Positions 37,696 to 47,337 of a DNA stretch of 64,000 nt are shown here, piece by piece (positions within the stretch are counted from its first letter, which is position 1; each line of letters opens with the position of its first letter). Position numbers and translations under genes: made by a program. Under the pieces are notes generated by a model that was not told the DNA's origin, made no database searches, and worked only from the letters and a program-made list of their open reading frames with translations. This DNA is from Pseudomonas sp. LBUM920 (GTDB taxonomy: Bacteria > Pseudomonadota > Gammaproteobacteria > Pseudomonadales > Pseudomonadaceae). Where the stretch lies: assembly GCF_003852315.1 (NCBI RefSeq), contig NZ_CP027762.1, forward strand, positions 2,461,501 to 2,525,500. The letters are read 5' to 3'.

Positions 37696-38901
37696 ATGGC
37701 AAACGTCCCGGCCCCCTCGCGAAGCTTGTTATTTTTATTGGTGGCCCTCACGGCACTGGGTGAAGTGTCGACTCAATTGATCATCCCAGGCCTTGGCGCT
37801 ATCGAGCAGGCGCTGGCGGCGCCAGCCGGTTCGGCGCTGATGGCGTTGTCGGCGTTTGTTGCTGCATTCGGCCTCGGGCAGTTGCTGTTCGGGCCGTTGT
37901 CGGACCGTATCGGCCGTCGTCCGGTGCTGATCGGCGGCCTGGTCCTGTATGTGCTGGCGACTTTCTCGATGCTGCTGGTCAACGACATTGGCCAATTCAT
38001 TGCCGCCCGCGTGTTGCAAGGCCTCGGCGCCTGCGCCGCGCTGGTGTTGGCGCGCACCGTGGTGCGTGACGTGTGGCAAGCCGAAGCCGGGCCGGCCCTG
38101 GCGCTGACCATGATCGGCATGCTTTACGCCATTGTCGTCGCGCCGATGATTGGCGGGCTGCTGATCAAGCTGCTGGGCTGGCACGCGCCGATTGTTGTGG
38201 CCCTGATCATTGGCAGTGTGGTGCTGGTGTTGGCTGTGCTGTTCTTTCGCGAGAGCAACCACTGCCTCGATCCCACGGCCGGCCATTGGCGTACCCTCGG
38301 CGGGCACTACCTGGATTTGCTCAAGGGCCGTCAATACCGGGCGTACGCCGTGGCATTGGCCTGTACCTATGGCGCGATGTTCTCGGTGATTGCGGGTTCG
38401 TCGGCGGTGTTTATCAACCTGCTGGGTTTCAGCAGCCTTGAATACGGCATCAATTTTGGCGTGATTGTGTCGATGTTGATCGTCGGTTCCACCTACACTC
38501 GGCGGAACATCATGCGCCTGGGACCGCAGCGGATTGTGGCGATGGGCGTGACACTGGTGGCCATCGGCGGCGTATCGGCGGTGCTGATTTACGAGCTGTT
38601 CGGCCTGTCGGTGCTGGGCCTGGACATTCCGGTGGCGCTGGTGACCCTGGGCGGTGGCCTGGTGCTCCCCGGCTCGGTCACGGGCGCGGTGATGCCCAAC
38701 GCTCACCGCGCGGGGCTGGCCGCTGGCCTGATGGGGTTTTCGCAGATGTTTGGTGCGACCTGCAGCGGCCTGTTGCTGAGCCATTTGCGCGATGGCAGTG
38801 CCACGCCGATGATCGTCATTGAGGCCAGCTTTGCGGTGTCGGCGTTTGTCGCGTTCCACTTGTTGCGCCAACGTCCGGTCAAGGGACTGTCCTATACGTA
38901 G
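37696..38901 (+). CDS. MFS transporter, Bcr/CflA-like drug exporter
   Basis: 401 residues with 12 predicted membrane helices. The motif-A-like loop GPLSDRIGRRPVLIGG follows helix 2 and RVLQGLGACAALVLARTVVRD fits helix 4/motif B of the DHA1 family. It is divergent from the RND operon across the palindrome at 37621-37646, so the two exporters are likely co-regulated. Confidence 0.92.
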   Translation: MANVPAPSRSLLFLLVALTALGEVSTQLIIPGLGAIEQALAAPAGSALMALSAFVAAFGLGQLLFGPLSDRIGRRPVLIGGLVLYVLATFSMLLVNDIGQFIAARVLQGLGACAALVLARTVVRDVWQAEAGPALALTMIGMLYAIVVAPMIGGLLIKLLGWHAPIVVALIIGSVVLVLAVLFFRESNHCLDPTAGHWRTLGGHYLDLLKGRQYRAYAVALACTYGAMFSVIAGSSAVFINLLGFSSLEYGINFGVIVSMLIVGSTYTRRNIMRLGPQRIVAMGVTLVAIGGVSAVLIYELFGLSVLGLDIPVALVTLGGGLVLPGSVTGAVMPNAHRAGLAAGLMGFSQMFGATCSGLLLSHLRDGSATPMIVIEASFAVSAFVAFHLLRQRPVKGLSYT

Positions 38902-38977
38902 GACGATCAGGGCTGCTTTTGCCGGCTAGTGTTCAGAGGCCGACGGACTTAGGGTGTAGGCACTTTGGAGGTACACC

Positions 38978-39844
38978 ATGAAAAAAATCATCGGCATCTA
39001 CACCAGCCCCCGCGCCCATTGGGTCGGTGACGGCTTTCCGGTGCGCACGCTGTTTTCCTACGACGCGATGGGCAAGCACATCAGCCCATTCCTGTTGCTG
39101 GACCACGCCGGCCCGGCCGATTTCACCCCCACCGAACAACGTCGCGGTGTAGGCCAGCACCCGCATCGCGGCTTTGAAACCGTGACCATCGTGTATGACG
39201 GCGAAGTGGAGCACCGTGATTCCACCGGTGCCGGGGGCACGATCGGACCCGGCGATGTGCAGTGGATGACCGCCGCGCGAGGCATCATTCATGAAGAATT
39301 CCATTCCGAAGCCTTTGCCCGCAGCGGCGGGGCGCTGGAAATGGTGCAGCTGTGGGTCAACTTGCCGGCCAAGGACAAAATGGCCGACGCCGGTTACCAG
39401 ACCCTCGTCGACGGCGACATTCCGGTGCTGCCGTTGGCCAACGACGCCGGGCAATTGCGCCTGATCGCCGGTGAATTTTCCGGTACTCAAGGGCCGGCGC
39501 GCACGTTCACGCCGATAGACGTGTGGGACTTGCGGCTGAACGCCGGTAAAGCGGTCACGCTGGACCTGCACGCCGGGCGCAATACTGCGCTGGTGATCCT
39601 GCGTGGCACCGTGCTGGTCAATGGCGAGGAAGTGGCACGCCAAGGGCAACTGGCGTTGTTCGAGCGCGACGGCGAGCACATCACCCTTGAGGCCAACGAC
39701 GACGCCAAGGTGCTGCTGCTCAGCGGTGAACCGATTGATGAACCTATCGTCGGCCACGGCCCGTTCGTGATGAACACCGAGCAGGAAATCCACCAGGCAT
39801 TTGCCGACTACCAGTCCGGTCGTTTCGGACAGATGCAGGCTTGA
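38978..39844 (+). CDS. Pirin family protein
   Basis: 288 residues, two cupin domains. The metal-binding cluster of pirins is visible in GQHPHRGFETVTIVYDGEVE and MTAARGIIHEEFHSE, and the family segment FLLLDHAGPADF is present. A strong ribosome-binding site (TTTGGAGG) precedes the ATG. Bacterial pirins act as redox-linked regulators or quercetinases; which applies here is not shown. Confidence 0.93.
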   Translation: MKKIIGIYTSPRAHWVGDGFPVRTLFSYDAMGKHISPFLLLDHAGPADFTPTEQRRGVGQHPHRGFETVTIVYDGEVEHRDSTGAGGTIGPGDVQWMTAARGIIHEEFHSEAFARSGGALEMVQLWVNLPAKDKMADAGYQTLVDGDIPVLPLANDAGQLRLIAGEFSGTQGPARTFTPIDVWDLRLNAGKAVTLDLHAGRNTALVILRGTVLVNGEEVARQGQLALFERDGEHITLEANDDAKVLLLSGEPIDEPIVGHGPFVMNTEQEIHQAFADYQSGRFGQMQA

Positions 39845-39862
39845 CGGTCGAGCGCAAACCCC

Positions 39863-39949
39863 TGTGGGAGCTGGCTTGCCTGCGATAGCATCACCTCGGA
39901 GCCACTGATACACCGAGGTGTCGGTATCGCCGGCAAGCCAGCGCCCACA
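39863..39949. repeat. REP-type inverted pair
   Basis: Arms TGTGGGAGCTGGCTTGCC and GGCAAGCCAGCGCCCACA around a loop containing CACCTCGG/CCGAGGTG. The element belongs to the same REP subtype as 14372-14460. Confidence 0.8.
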
Positions 39950-40011
39950 TTTTGTTTTCCAGCGTTCCCGATTCATGCGATCTTCTGAGCATTCGCCCTG
40001 GAGTCGCCTGG

Positions 40012-41457
40012 ATGCCCTCATTTATTGCTGATCACCCGATGTTGTGCGCCGTGGCGCTGATCTTTATCGACATTGCCGTGTGGCGGCTTATTTCCGTCAA
40101 CCTCGCCAACTGGAAGCTGGCGGCGCGGTTGGCGATCTTTGCCGTGTACAGCGCCGTGCTGTTCAACGACGGCATGAACCCCATGCAGCTCGCGCCGTAC
40201 ACCGACAACACCGCCTTGCACCTGTCGGCTACTGCTTTGCAGATCGGCTGGTGGCTGTTCGCCGCACGAACCCTGACGGTATTGCTCGGTGCGGTGATGA
40301 TGCAACGGGTCGGCCATGGTGGGCGCTTGCTGCAGGATTTGATGGGCGCGGTGATCTTCCTGATCGCGATCATCGCCGCCATGGCCTACGTGCTCGACCT
40401 GCCGGTCAAGGGCGTGCTCGCCACCTCCGGCGCGGTGGCGATCATTGTCGGCCTGGCGTTGCAAAGCACTTTGAGCGACGTGTTTTCCGGGATCGTGCTC
40501 AACACCACCAAGCCGTATCAGCTGGATGACTGGATCTCCATCGACGGCACCGAAGGCCGCGTCACCGATATCGACTGGCGTGCCACGCGCCTGCAGACTT
40601 CCCAGGGCAGCATGGCGGTGATCCCCAATTCTCTGGCGGCCAAGGCCAAGATCATCAACTTCTCACGCCCCGCCGACATGTTCGGCCTGGCCGTCAGCCT
40701 GCAAGTCAGCCCGCATGCGCGTCCGCAAATCGTGATTGAGGCGCTCGAGCGCGCCATGCAAGGGTGCCGGCCGCTGCTGGCCAACCCCGCGCCGAGCGTG
40801 GCATTCAAGACCTCCGCCAGTGGCGGCGTCGAGTATGAAATCAGCGGCTTTGTGCCAGCCATGACCCTCAAGCGTGAAGTGCGTAACCAGCTTTACGATT
40901 TGGCTTTCAGGCACCTGCAGGCGGCGGGTGTGGGGTTGCTGTCCGCCACCGAAAGCGGCGCGCCGCCAGCGCTGTCCGGCGCACGCGCATTGCTGGAGCG
41001 CTCGTCGATTTTCTCCACGCTGCGCCAGGAGGAGAAAGACACCTTCAGCCAGAACATGACGCTGCACACTTACCGTGCTGGCGAAATGATCCTGCCGGCG
41101 GGGGAGGTCAGCGATCATTTGTTTATCGTCGAGTCCGGTGTGGTCTCGGTGATGCTGATCAAGGGCGGTCACAAATTCGAAGCCGGGCGCATGGGGCCGG
41201 GTGAAGTGATTGGCGAGGCGGGGATTCTGTCCGACCAGGCGGCGCTGGCGGACTTTTCCGCCAAGACCTTCTGCACCCTGTACCGCATCGAGAAGGAATA
41301 CCTCAAACCCTGCCTGGACGCGCGGCATGACATCAGCGAAGCGATGAAGGCGCTGCTGGATTTTCGCGTGCACGCAGCGCAGGCCATGACCCAGGAATCG
41401 CCGGTGGTGCCAGTCAAAAAAGGCTTTTTGCAGTGGTTGCGCAGTCGCGGGTTGTAA
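40012..41457 (+). CDS. MscS-family mechanosensitive channel with C-terminal cyclic-nucleotide-binding domain
   Basis: About 481 residues from the ATG at 40012. Four to five membrane helices lead into the MscS pore/beta domain (VAIIVGLALQSTLSDVFSGI, then IPNSLAAKAKIINFSRP). After the channel, from about residue 330, comes a cNMP-binding domain (MTLHTYRAGEMILPAGEVSD; MGPGEVIGEAGILSDQAALA). Such fusions are putative nucleotide-gated members of the MscS family. Confidence 0.92.
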   Translation: MPSFIADHPMLCAVALIFIDIAVWRLISVNLANWKLAARLAIFAVYSAVLFNDGMNPMQLAPYTDNTALHLSATALQIGWWLFAARTLTVLLGAVMMQRVGHGGRLLQDLMGAVIFLIAIIAAMAYVLDLPVKGVLATSGAVAIIVGLALQSTLSDVFSGIVLNTTKPYQLDDWISIDGTEGRVTDIDWRATRLQTSQGSMAVIPNSLAAKAKIINFSRPADMFGLAVSLQVSPHARPQIVIEALERAMQGCRPLLANPAPSVAFKTSASGGVEYEISGFVPAMTLKREVRNQLYDLAFRHLQAAGVGLLSATESGAPPALSGARALLERSSIFSTLRQEEKDTFSQNMTLHTYRAGEMILPAGEVSDHLFIVESGVVSVMLIKGGHKFEAGRMGPGEVIGEAGILSDQAALADFSAKTFCTLYRIEKEYLKPCLDARHDISEAMKALLDFRVHAAQAMTQESPVVPVKKGFLQWLRSRGL

Positions 41458-41461
41458 GCGC

Positions 41462-41899
41462 TCAGGGCGCCATCGCGACGCGGTAGCGCTGGTCAAAATC
41501 ATCCGCCAACTGCGCCAGCGTTACATCGCCCAAGCGCGCGATCAATAGCGCCTGCGCCTGGTCGAATGCGTCCGTGAGGGCCGCGTTTACGGCCTGTTCC
41601 ACCAGGCATTGCGGGTGGTCGGTGGACAGGCCAATGGCGAAAATCGACGGCGTGCCCAGCGCGTTGTGAATATCCAGCAAGGTGATGTCGCTCAAGGGTT
41701 TGCCCAGCGTCCAGCCGCCCTGATGGCCTTTTTCCGAGCGCACATAGCCCTTTTCCTTGAGCAACCCCAGGGTGCGTCGCACCACCACCGGGTTGGTGCC
41801 TAGCATCTGCGCGATGGTTTCCGAGGTGGCGCGCTCTTCATGGCGGCCCATATGGATCAGCACATGCAGCATGCGCGAGAGGCGGGTGTCGTTTCTCAT
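41462..41899 (-). CDS. Rrf2-family transcriptional regulator
   Basis: 145 residues from the ATG at 41899. The N-terminal winged helix is clear (SRMLHVLIHMGRHEERATSE, TNPVVVRRTLGLLKEKGYV, then GWTLGKPLSDITLLDI). The Fe-S Cys triad of IscR/NsrR is absent; only one Cys (HPQCLVEQ) is seen, so it probably senses by another route. It is divergent from the thioredoxin-reductase-like gene, its likely target. Confidence 0.9.
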   Translation of the reverse strand: MRNDTRLSRMLHVLIHMGRHEERATSETIAQMLGTNPVVVRRTLGLLKEKGYVRSEKGHQGGWTLGKPLSDITLLDIHNALGTPSIFAIGLSTDHPQCLVEQAVNAALTDAFDQAQALLIARLGDVTLAQLADDFDQRYRVAMAP

Positions 41900-42043
41900 C
41901 AAATAATCCCCAGTCGAGTCGGCGCAAAGTATCGTTTGTAACCTGAAAAGTTGCGAGACGCTTGACGCGGTATTTTTACGTAACTTACGGTGTGTCGTGA
42001 AAGCGCACGGATAACCGTGCGCGCAACACACGAGGTCACGTTC

Positions 42044-42928
42044 ATGGTGCACGACGTCATTATTGTGGGCGGCAGCTATGCCGGCCTGTCTGCAGGCCTG
42101 CAGTTGGCGCGGGCGCGGCGCAAGGTGTTGATGATCGATGCCGGTCAGCGGCGCAATCGCTTTGCCGCCACCTCCCATGGTTTTCTCGGTCAGGACGGCC
42201 AGTCACCCGATGTCATCGCCGCCGAGGGCCGCAGCCAACTGATGGAGTACCCGACGGTAACCTGGGTGCAGGACAGCGTGATCACAGCCGTCGTGCAGCA
42301 GGGCGGTTTCAGTGTGCGCACCCAGTGCAATGGCGAGTTCAAGGCCAGACGCCTGATCCTCGCCACCGGTGTGGTCGACGAATTACCCGCCATCGAAGGC
42401 CTGCAGGAACGCTGGGGCACACGCGTGTTTCATTGCCCTTACTGCCACGGCTATGAACTCGACCAAGGCCGCATCGGCGTATTGGCCACCTCCGCGCTGG
42501 CGATGCATCACGCGCTGATGCTGCCGGATTGGGGCACCACCACCTTGTTCACCAATGGCGTGTTCACGCCGGATGCCGAACAGCAGGCGCAGTTGGATCG
42601 ACGGGGAGTTTCAGTGGAAAGCACAACCGTCACGCGCATCAGCGGCGAACGCGCCGACCTGGAATTGGCAGATGGCCGCGTCATTGCGCTGGACGGTGTC
42701 TTCACCCTGTCGCGCACCCGCATCAGCCCGTTGGCTGCGCAATTGGGGTGTGAATTGGCCGACGGCCCCACGGGCGCCTATGTGCACACCCATGAAACGC
42801 GCCAGACCTCCGTGACCGGTGTGTTTGCCTGTGGCGATACCTCGCTTGCCGCCGGCTCCGTGGCGCTGGCGGTGGGCGAGGGCGTGCGCGCCGGCGTGGG
42901 CGCGCACTTTTCGTTGATCAACGGGTGA
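42044..42928 (+). CDS. Thioredoxin reductase-like NAD(P)/FAD oxidoreductase
   Basis: 294 residues from the ATG at 42044. The FAD-binding motif IIVGGSYAGLSAGLQLARA is at the N terminus, the redox-active pair is in HCPYCHGYEL near residue 132, and the FAD-binding GVFACGDTS lies near the C terminus. It transfers electrons from NAD(P)H to a disulfide partner that is not encoded nearby. It overlaps the SDR gene end by 11 nt (convergent). Confidence 0.9.
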   Translation: MVHDVIIVGGSYAGLSAGLQLARARRKVLMIDAGQRRNRFAATSHGFLGQDGQSPDVIAAEGRSQLMEYPTVTWVQDSVITAVVQQGGFSVRTQCNGEFKARRLILATGVVDELPAIEGLQERWGTRVFHCPYCHGYELDQGRIGVLATSALAMHHALMLPDWGTTTLFTNGVFTPDAEQQAQLDRRGVSVESTTVTRISGERADLELADGRVIALDGVFTLSRTRISPLAAQLGCELADGPTGAYVHTHETRQTSVTGVFACGDTSLAAGSVALAVGEGVRAGVGAHFSLING

Positions 42929-43616
42929 GGTAGACCGGGCTGGCGGTGGACAACGAAGCTTTCACCGCGTGGGTCATGTCAGTGATCAATGCTTCTTCAC
43001 GGTCTTCGCTCAGGGCTTGCAAGGTGATCGCGACCACTTCCTGGGGCGTGCTTTTCGGTGCCTGGACATCGGCCACCATGTCGGTGTCGATATAGGCCGG
43101 GTGCACGCCGATCACCAGGGTATTTTGCTCGCGCAGTTCACCGCGCAGGCCGTTGGTCAGGCCCCACTGGGCGGATTTCGACGTGCTGTAGCCGCCGGAG
43201 CCGGGCGGGCTCAGCCAGCTCAATACCGAGAGGATATTGATCAGCGCGCCGCCGCCTTGCTTGGCCAGGATTGGCGCAAATGCGCGGCTCAGGCGCAGGG
43301 TGCCGAAGGTGTTCACTTCAAAGTGCTGCTGCAGGTTCTCGACACTGTCGTCGGCGAGCAACGAGCCGTACTTCAGAAAGCCCGCGTTGTTGATCAACAC
43401 GCTGACGTCGGTGCACTGCTCGGTGGCGCGCTGCACGCTGGCCGGGTCGGTGATGTCCAGAGCAATCGGCGTGCTGCCGGGAATGTTCACGCTGGCCGGG
43501 TCGCGCGCCGCTGCATACACCTTGGCCGCGCCCGCTGCCAGCAGCGCAGTCACAAAGGCTTTGCCCAGGCCACGGTTGGCGCCGGTGACCAACACCACTT
43601 TTCCACGAATATCCAT
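42918..43616 (-). CDS. Short-chain dehydrogenase/reductase
   Basis: 232 residues with the SDR nucleotide-binding motif VTGANRGLGKAF, NNAG (INNAGFLKYG), the catalytic Ser in LSVLSWLSPPG and the YxxxK pair in GGYSTSKSAQWG. It reduces or oxidises a carbonyl/alcohol with NAD(P); substrate unknown. It is divergent from an HxlR regulator gene. Confidence 0.92.
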   Translation of the reverse strand: MDIRGKVVLVTGANRGLGKAFVTALLAAGAAKVYAAARDPASVNIPGSTPIALDITDPASVQRATEQCTDVSVLINNAGFLKYGSLLADDSVENLQQHFEVNTFGTLRLSRAFAPILAKQGGGALINILSVLSWLSPPGSGGYSTSKSAQWGLTNGLRGELREQNTLVIGVHPAYIDTDMVADVQAPKSTPQEVVAITLQALSEDREEALITDMTHAVKASLSTASPVYLTR

Positions 43617-43637
43617 GATCAGCTCCCGCGATAAATT

Positions 43638-43686
43638 AGGTTTAATAATGAAACCTTTTTTATCCTGAGCCTGTTGGTCCTATAAT
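43638..43686. promoter_or_regulatory. Inverted repeat and -10 element between the SDR and HxlR genes
   Basis: AGGTTT (43638-43643) and AAACCT (43651-43656) form an inverted repeat with a 7-nt spacer, a likely HxlR dimer site. TATAAT at 43681-43686 fits a -10 box for the hxlR-like gene starting at 43722; a matching -35 is not obvious. Confidence 0.55.
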
Positions 43687-43721
43687 GCAACCGAATATTT
43701 CTGATTGCTGGAGGCCCGACG

Positions 43722-44156
43722 ATGAAACGCAAATGCCTGGAAGGCGACGGCTGCCCGGTCGCCCGTGCGTTGGATGTGGTGGGGGATTGGTGGACGCTGT
43801 TGATCATCCGCGACGCGTTTGCCGGGGTGACACGCTTCGGCGACTTTCAGAAACACCTGGGCGTAGCGAAAAACATCCTCGCCACCCGCCTCAAGGACAT
43901 GGTCGAGCAAGGCCTGCTGCACACCAGTGAGGTCGGCGCGCGCAATGAATACCAACTGACCGACAAGGGCCGCGCGCTGATGCCGGTGCTGGTCACGCTG
44001 GCTCAATGGGGCGAGGCGCACACTGAGCCTGAGCATGTCAGTGCGCGCGTGCTGGATGCGCGTTCGCTCAAGCCGCTGCGCAAGGTCGAGATCGTGTCTG
44101 AGGATGGCCGGGTGCTGGGCCTGGAAGACATCGTTACGCAAGCGCCGGTGGCTTGA
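43722..44156 (+). CDS. HxlR-family transcriptional regulator
   Basis: 144 residues. It begins with the HxlR Cys segment (CPVARALDVVGDWWTLLIIR), followed by the winged helix (FGDFQKHLGVAKNILATRLK). It probably represses or activates the divergent SDR gene through the repeat at 43638-43656. Confidence 0.93.
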   Translation: MKRKCLEGDGCPVARALDVVGDWWTLLIIRDAFAGVTRFGDFQKHLGVAKNILATRLKDMVEQGLLHTSEVGARNEYQLTDKGRALMPVLVTLAQWGEAHTEPEHVSARVLDARSLKPLRKVEIVSEDGRVLGLEDIVTQAPVA

Positions 44157-44255
44157 TGCGGCGTAGTCGCTGGACTGTACAAGACCGCCTCCCAGTGGTG
44201 AGCGGGTTAACGCCCCGTCCGGTGTACGGAGGTCTTCCAGGAGAGGAGACACGCC

Positions 44256-45032
44256 ATGATCACCGACTTTGAAAGCAAGACCAGCTCCCAGGGGCTAACC
44301 GTCAAGCTGTACCGCGGCGAGGGCGCTGCGCTGCTGGCGTTCGACCTCGCGCAAGACCTGGCGCCGCCCGCCTTCGTGGGCTTCAGCATCGAAGTGCGCT
44401 GCCCCGGCGCCAACCACTGGGGCGCAGGTCAAGCGCCTGCATTTTCCCAGCCAGCAGCACAACAAAGTGCTGATTGTGGGGCGCGCGGGCAAGGCCATAC
44501 GTGTGCTCGGCGGCTCCACCAGTCTCGCCCTGCGCGGCCTGTATATTCAGGCCAACAACGTGCTGCTGTTCGACGATGAAAACGTGGCCGGCAAGTGTGC
44601 CGAGGTATTCGACGCCTACCGGACCGCGCCCGCGACCTTGCGCAAGCATCCGCTTTCACCGCAGTGCTGGGAGGTGCGCGATCAGCCCGGCTCAAAAGTC
44701 TCACTGTGCTTTGCGCCCCACGCCGACGGCGCGCTGTCCCTGAACCCTATCGCCACCAGCATCGGGCAAGCCAGCAGTTCGGTGTTGTATTCCATCGTGT
44801 TCCTCAGCCAGATCAACGGCAAGGTGCGTGACGCCCAAGATCGCCGTGGTGCATGCCATCGAGGCGTTGCGCCTACTCGATCACTTCCACTTTCGCGTCA
44901 ATGCCGGCCAGCCCTGCGTGCTGCACGCCTTGCGCCTGGCCAAACCGCCGGCTGCGGGGAGAACCCCTGGTTCGATGCCTGCCATCGCCCCGGCCATGTG
45001 AAGGCGCGGGACCGGAATTGTTCGTGAAGTAG
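44256..45032 (+). pseudogene. Broken phospholipase D-like gene
   Basis: The gene starts well (GGAGAGGAG upstream; ITDFESKTSSQGLTVKLYRG), then shifts frame near 44428. The next part (QQHNKVLIVGRAGKAIRVLG and onward to SQINGKVRDA) carries a PLD-type H-x-K-x4-G region. Near 44835 an internal deletion joins VRDA to KIAVVHAIEALRLLDHFHFR, removing the second catalytic half. Further one-base losses follow near 44955 and 45014. The expected stop is TAG at about 45030. The product cannot be functional. Confidence 0.75.
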
Positions 45033-45038
45033 CCAGGT

Positions 45039-45617
45039 TCAGCCGTCCACCAGTTGTTGAAACAGCGGCGTCAGCAAGTCGATCAACACCTGCGGGTCGG
45101 CCTTGGCCAGCGCCGACAGTTCGAGCATCTGGCGCATCACTTGAAAGCCTGACACCAGCGCCATCACCAGCGCTGCGCGCTCTTCGCGATGCGCGCCCTG
45201 GAGCGCGGCGGCCATGGTCGCCTGGTGGCCTTTTTCGACGTGCTCGCGGCCAATCGCCGTCGCGCGCTTGCTCGACGCCGAGTGCAGCATAATCAGGAAG
45301 CCATCCAGCGGCGTGCTGCCCGCTTCGGTGATGCTGACTAACGCGGTGGCGAGGGTGCGGCCGAGGGTTGCCGCGCTGAGGTTGCCTTGCGTCAGGGCGC
45401 GCGGGTTGGCCAGCGCCTCGGCGATCACTTCGGCAAACAGCTGCTCCTTGGAGACGAAATAGCGGTTGACCAGCATTACGGTCACCCCCGCGCCTGCGGC
45501 GATTTCTCCCAGCCCGGTGTCATCGTAGCCTGATCGGGCAAACGCCTTGCGCGCAGACGACACGATGGCTTCGCGGGTGACGGCGGCATCGCGCCGGCGA
45601 GGAATGGGGTTGGGCAT
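45039..45617 (-). CDS. TetR-family transcriptional regulator
   Basis: 192 residues from the ATG at 45617. The helix-turn-helix is in REAIVSSARKAFARSGYDDT and LGEIAAGAGVTVMLVNRYFV, with a variable ligand-binding domain behind it. It lies 64 nt downstream of an alpha/beta hydrolase gene on the same strand and may be co-transcribed with it. Confidence 0.88.
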   Translation of the reverse strand: MPNPIPRRRDAAVTREAIVSSARKAFARSGYDDTGLGEIAAGAGVTVMLVNRYFVSKEQLFAEVIAEALANPRALTQGNLSAATLGRTLATALVSITEAGSTPLDGFLIMLHSASSKRATAIGREHVEKGHQATMAAALQGAHREERAALVMALVSGFQVMRQMLELSALAKADPQVLIDLLTPLFQQLVDG

Positions 45618-45681
45618 TGGCGTCCTGACGTGGCTGGGAACTGTGGGCGCGCAACCGGTGCGCGCCGACAGGGTACAGGGT

Positions 45682-46524
45682 CTATTTGCTGTCGAGGAAG
45701 TCCAACAGCGCGGCATTGAACAACGCCGGGTCTTGCAGGAAGGCGAAGTGGCTGGTGTTCGGCAGAATCAGCAGGCCGGCACCCGGAATGGTCGCGGCGA
45801 TGTACTCGGTGTGTTCGCGCTTGATCGCTTCGTCATGGTCGCCATCCACCACCAGAATCGGGGTCTTGATGCTCGCCAGTTGCGCGTCGGTCCAGTTCGG
45901 TTGGCTGGCCCACATATGGCTGATCTGCTCGACAAACGCGTCGTACTCTTTGGGCGTCGGCGACAGCTTGGCGTACTCCTTGCCAGCGCGTTCGATGAAG
46001 GCGGCGAAGGTCGGGTTTTTCTCGACCGCGTCTTTGACGCCGGACGTCTGGGTGTTGGCGGCGAAGGCGAACACTTTGCCGATGCGGTCCGGGTGGCGCA
46101 GCGCCAGGTCAATGCCGATGATCGCGCCGTCGCTCCAGCCGACGATATCGGCACGCGGGATTTTCAGGCTGTCGAGCACAGCCACTACATCATCCGCCAT
46201 CAAGTCGTAGCCGTAGGGTTTGTCATCCCGCGAACTGCGCCCGTGGCCACGGCTGTCGATACTGATCACCGTGTGCTTGGCCGCCAGGGCCTTGACCTGG
46301 TTGCCCCAGTAATCCGAATTGGACAAGCCACCGTGCAGCAACACCACCGGCGAGCCGTGGCCGGTGCGTGTGTAATAGACCTTGATGCCATTGACGGCGG
46401 CGTAACCGGTTTTGGCACCGGCCACCGGTGCTGGGGTGGGCGGCAGGGTTTCCCAGCGTTCGGCAGCGTGGACCGCAGAGAAAGACAGCATCAGGCAGGC
46501 AACTGCCAGCAGGCGACGTGACAT
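45682..46524 (-). CDS. Secreted alpha/beta hydrolase
   Basis: 280 residues with a signal peptide (RRLLAVACLMLSFSAVHA). The oxyanion segment VVLLHGGLSNSDYWGN, nucleophile elbow GWSDGAIIG (Ser), an acid in VVDGDHDEAI and the His in LPNTSHFAFL form the usual triad. It is a periplasmic or exported esterase-like enzyme; substrate unknown. Confidence 0.9.
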   Translation of the reverse strand: MSRRLLAVACLMLSFSAVHAAERWETLPPTPAPVAGAKTGYAAVNGIKVYYTRTGHGSPVVLLHGGLSNSDYWGNQVKALAAKHTVISIDSRGHGRSSRDDKPYGYDLMADDVVAVLDSLKIPRADIVGWSDGAIIGIDLALRHPDRIGKVFAFAANTQTSGVKDAVEKNPTFAAFIERAGKEYAKLSPTPKEYDAFVEQISHMWASQPNWTDAQLASIKTPILVVDGDHDEAIKREHTEYIAATIPGAGLLILPNTSHFAFLQDPALFNAALLDFLDSK

Positions 46525-46749
46525 GGCGATTCCTTTTTTGCAGTGAGAAGGCGCTGAACTCTAGCATTGGCCTCGGTGTTGAAAATATGCATTTTTGTCT
46601 ATCGAAACTCACCGAATGAGAGAAAAAAATGCAGTTATATCAATGGAATAAAACCGTCTAAGTGCTCAGGGTGATTTTCTTCAATACCACGCACGTTCAG
46701 CGCTTTACCGTGGTGCCATCTTCGCTTGACACAACAAAAAGGAATCGCA

Positions 46750-47337
46750 ATGAGCTTGATCCTCTCCATGGCCGCCTTCGCCCTGGCCACCTCCATCACA
46801 CCGGGCCCCGTCAACGTGGTCGCGCTCAGCGCCGGCGCGCGCTTCGGCTTTGCCGCCAGCCAGAAACACGTGTTTGGCGCCGCCGTCGGCTTCACCTTGC
46901 TGCTGGTGCTGATCGGCCTGGGCCTGCATGAAGTGTTGGTGCGCTGGCCGATCCTGACCCAGTTGATCCAGTGGGGCGGTGTCGCGTTTTTGCTGTACAT
47001 GGCCTGGAAGCTGGCGGTGGACGATGGCCGGCTCGACGCTGATGGGATCGCCACTGCGCCGTCGATGCTTTACGGCGCGATCATGCAATGGCTCAACCCC
47101 AAAGCCTGGCTGGCCTGTGTGGCAGGGATGGGGTTGTTTGTGGCGGACGGCGATGCGGGCCAAGTGTGGCTGTTTGCGGCGCTCTACCTGGTGATCTGCT
47201 ACCTGTCGGTGGCGTGCTGGGCATACGCCGGGACGTTCTTGCGACGCTACCTGAGCAACCCGCAAGGCGTACGCCTGTTCAACCGCTCAATGGCCGCGTT
47301 GCTGGTGGCCAGTGTGGGTTATTTGCTGATGGCTTGA
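46750..47337 (+). CDS. LysE-family exporter
   Basis: 195 residues from the ATG at 46750, preceded by AAAAGGA. It shows the family N terminus (TSITPGPVNVVALSAGARFG), about five to six helices, and MQWLNPKAWLA. The start at 46726 would add residues with no support. Its 3' end overlaps the convergent AraC gene by 59 nt. Confidence 0.9.
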   Translation: MSLILSMAAFALATSITPGPVNVVALSAGARFGFAASQKHVFGAAVGFTLLLVLIGLGLHEVLVRWPILTQLIQWGGVAFLLYMAWKLAVDDGRLDADGIATAPSMLYGAIMQWLNPKAWLACVAGMGLFVADGDAGQVWLFAALYLVICYLSVACWAYAGTFLRRYLSNPQGVRLFNRSMAALLVASVGYLLMA

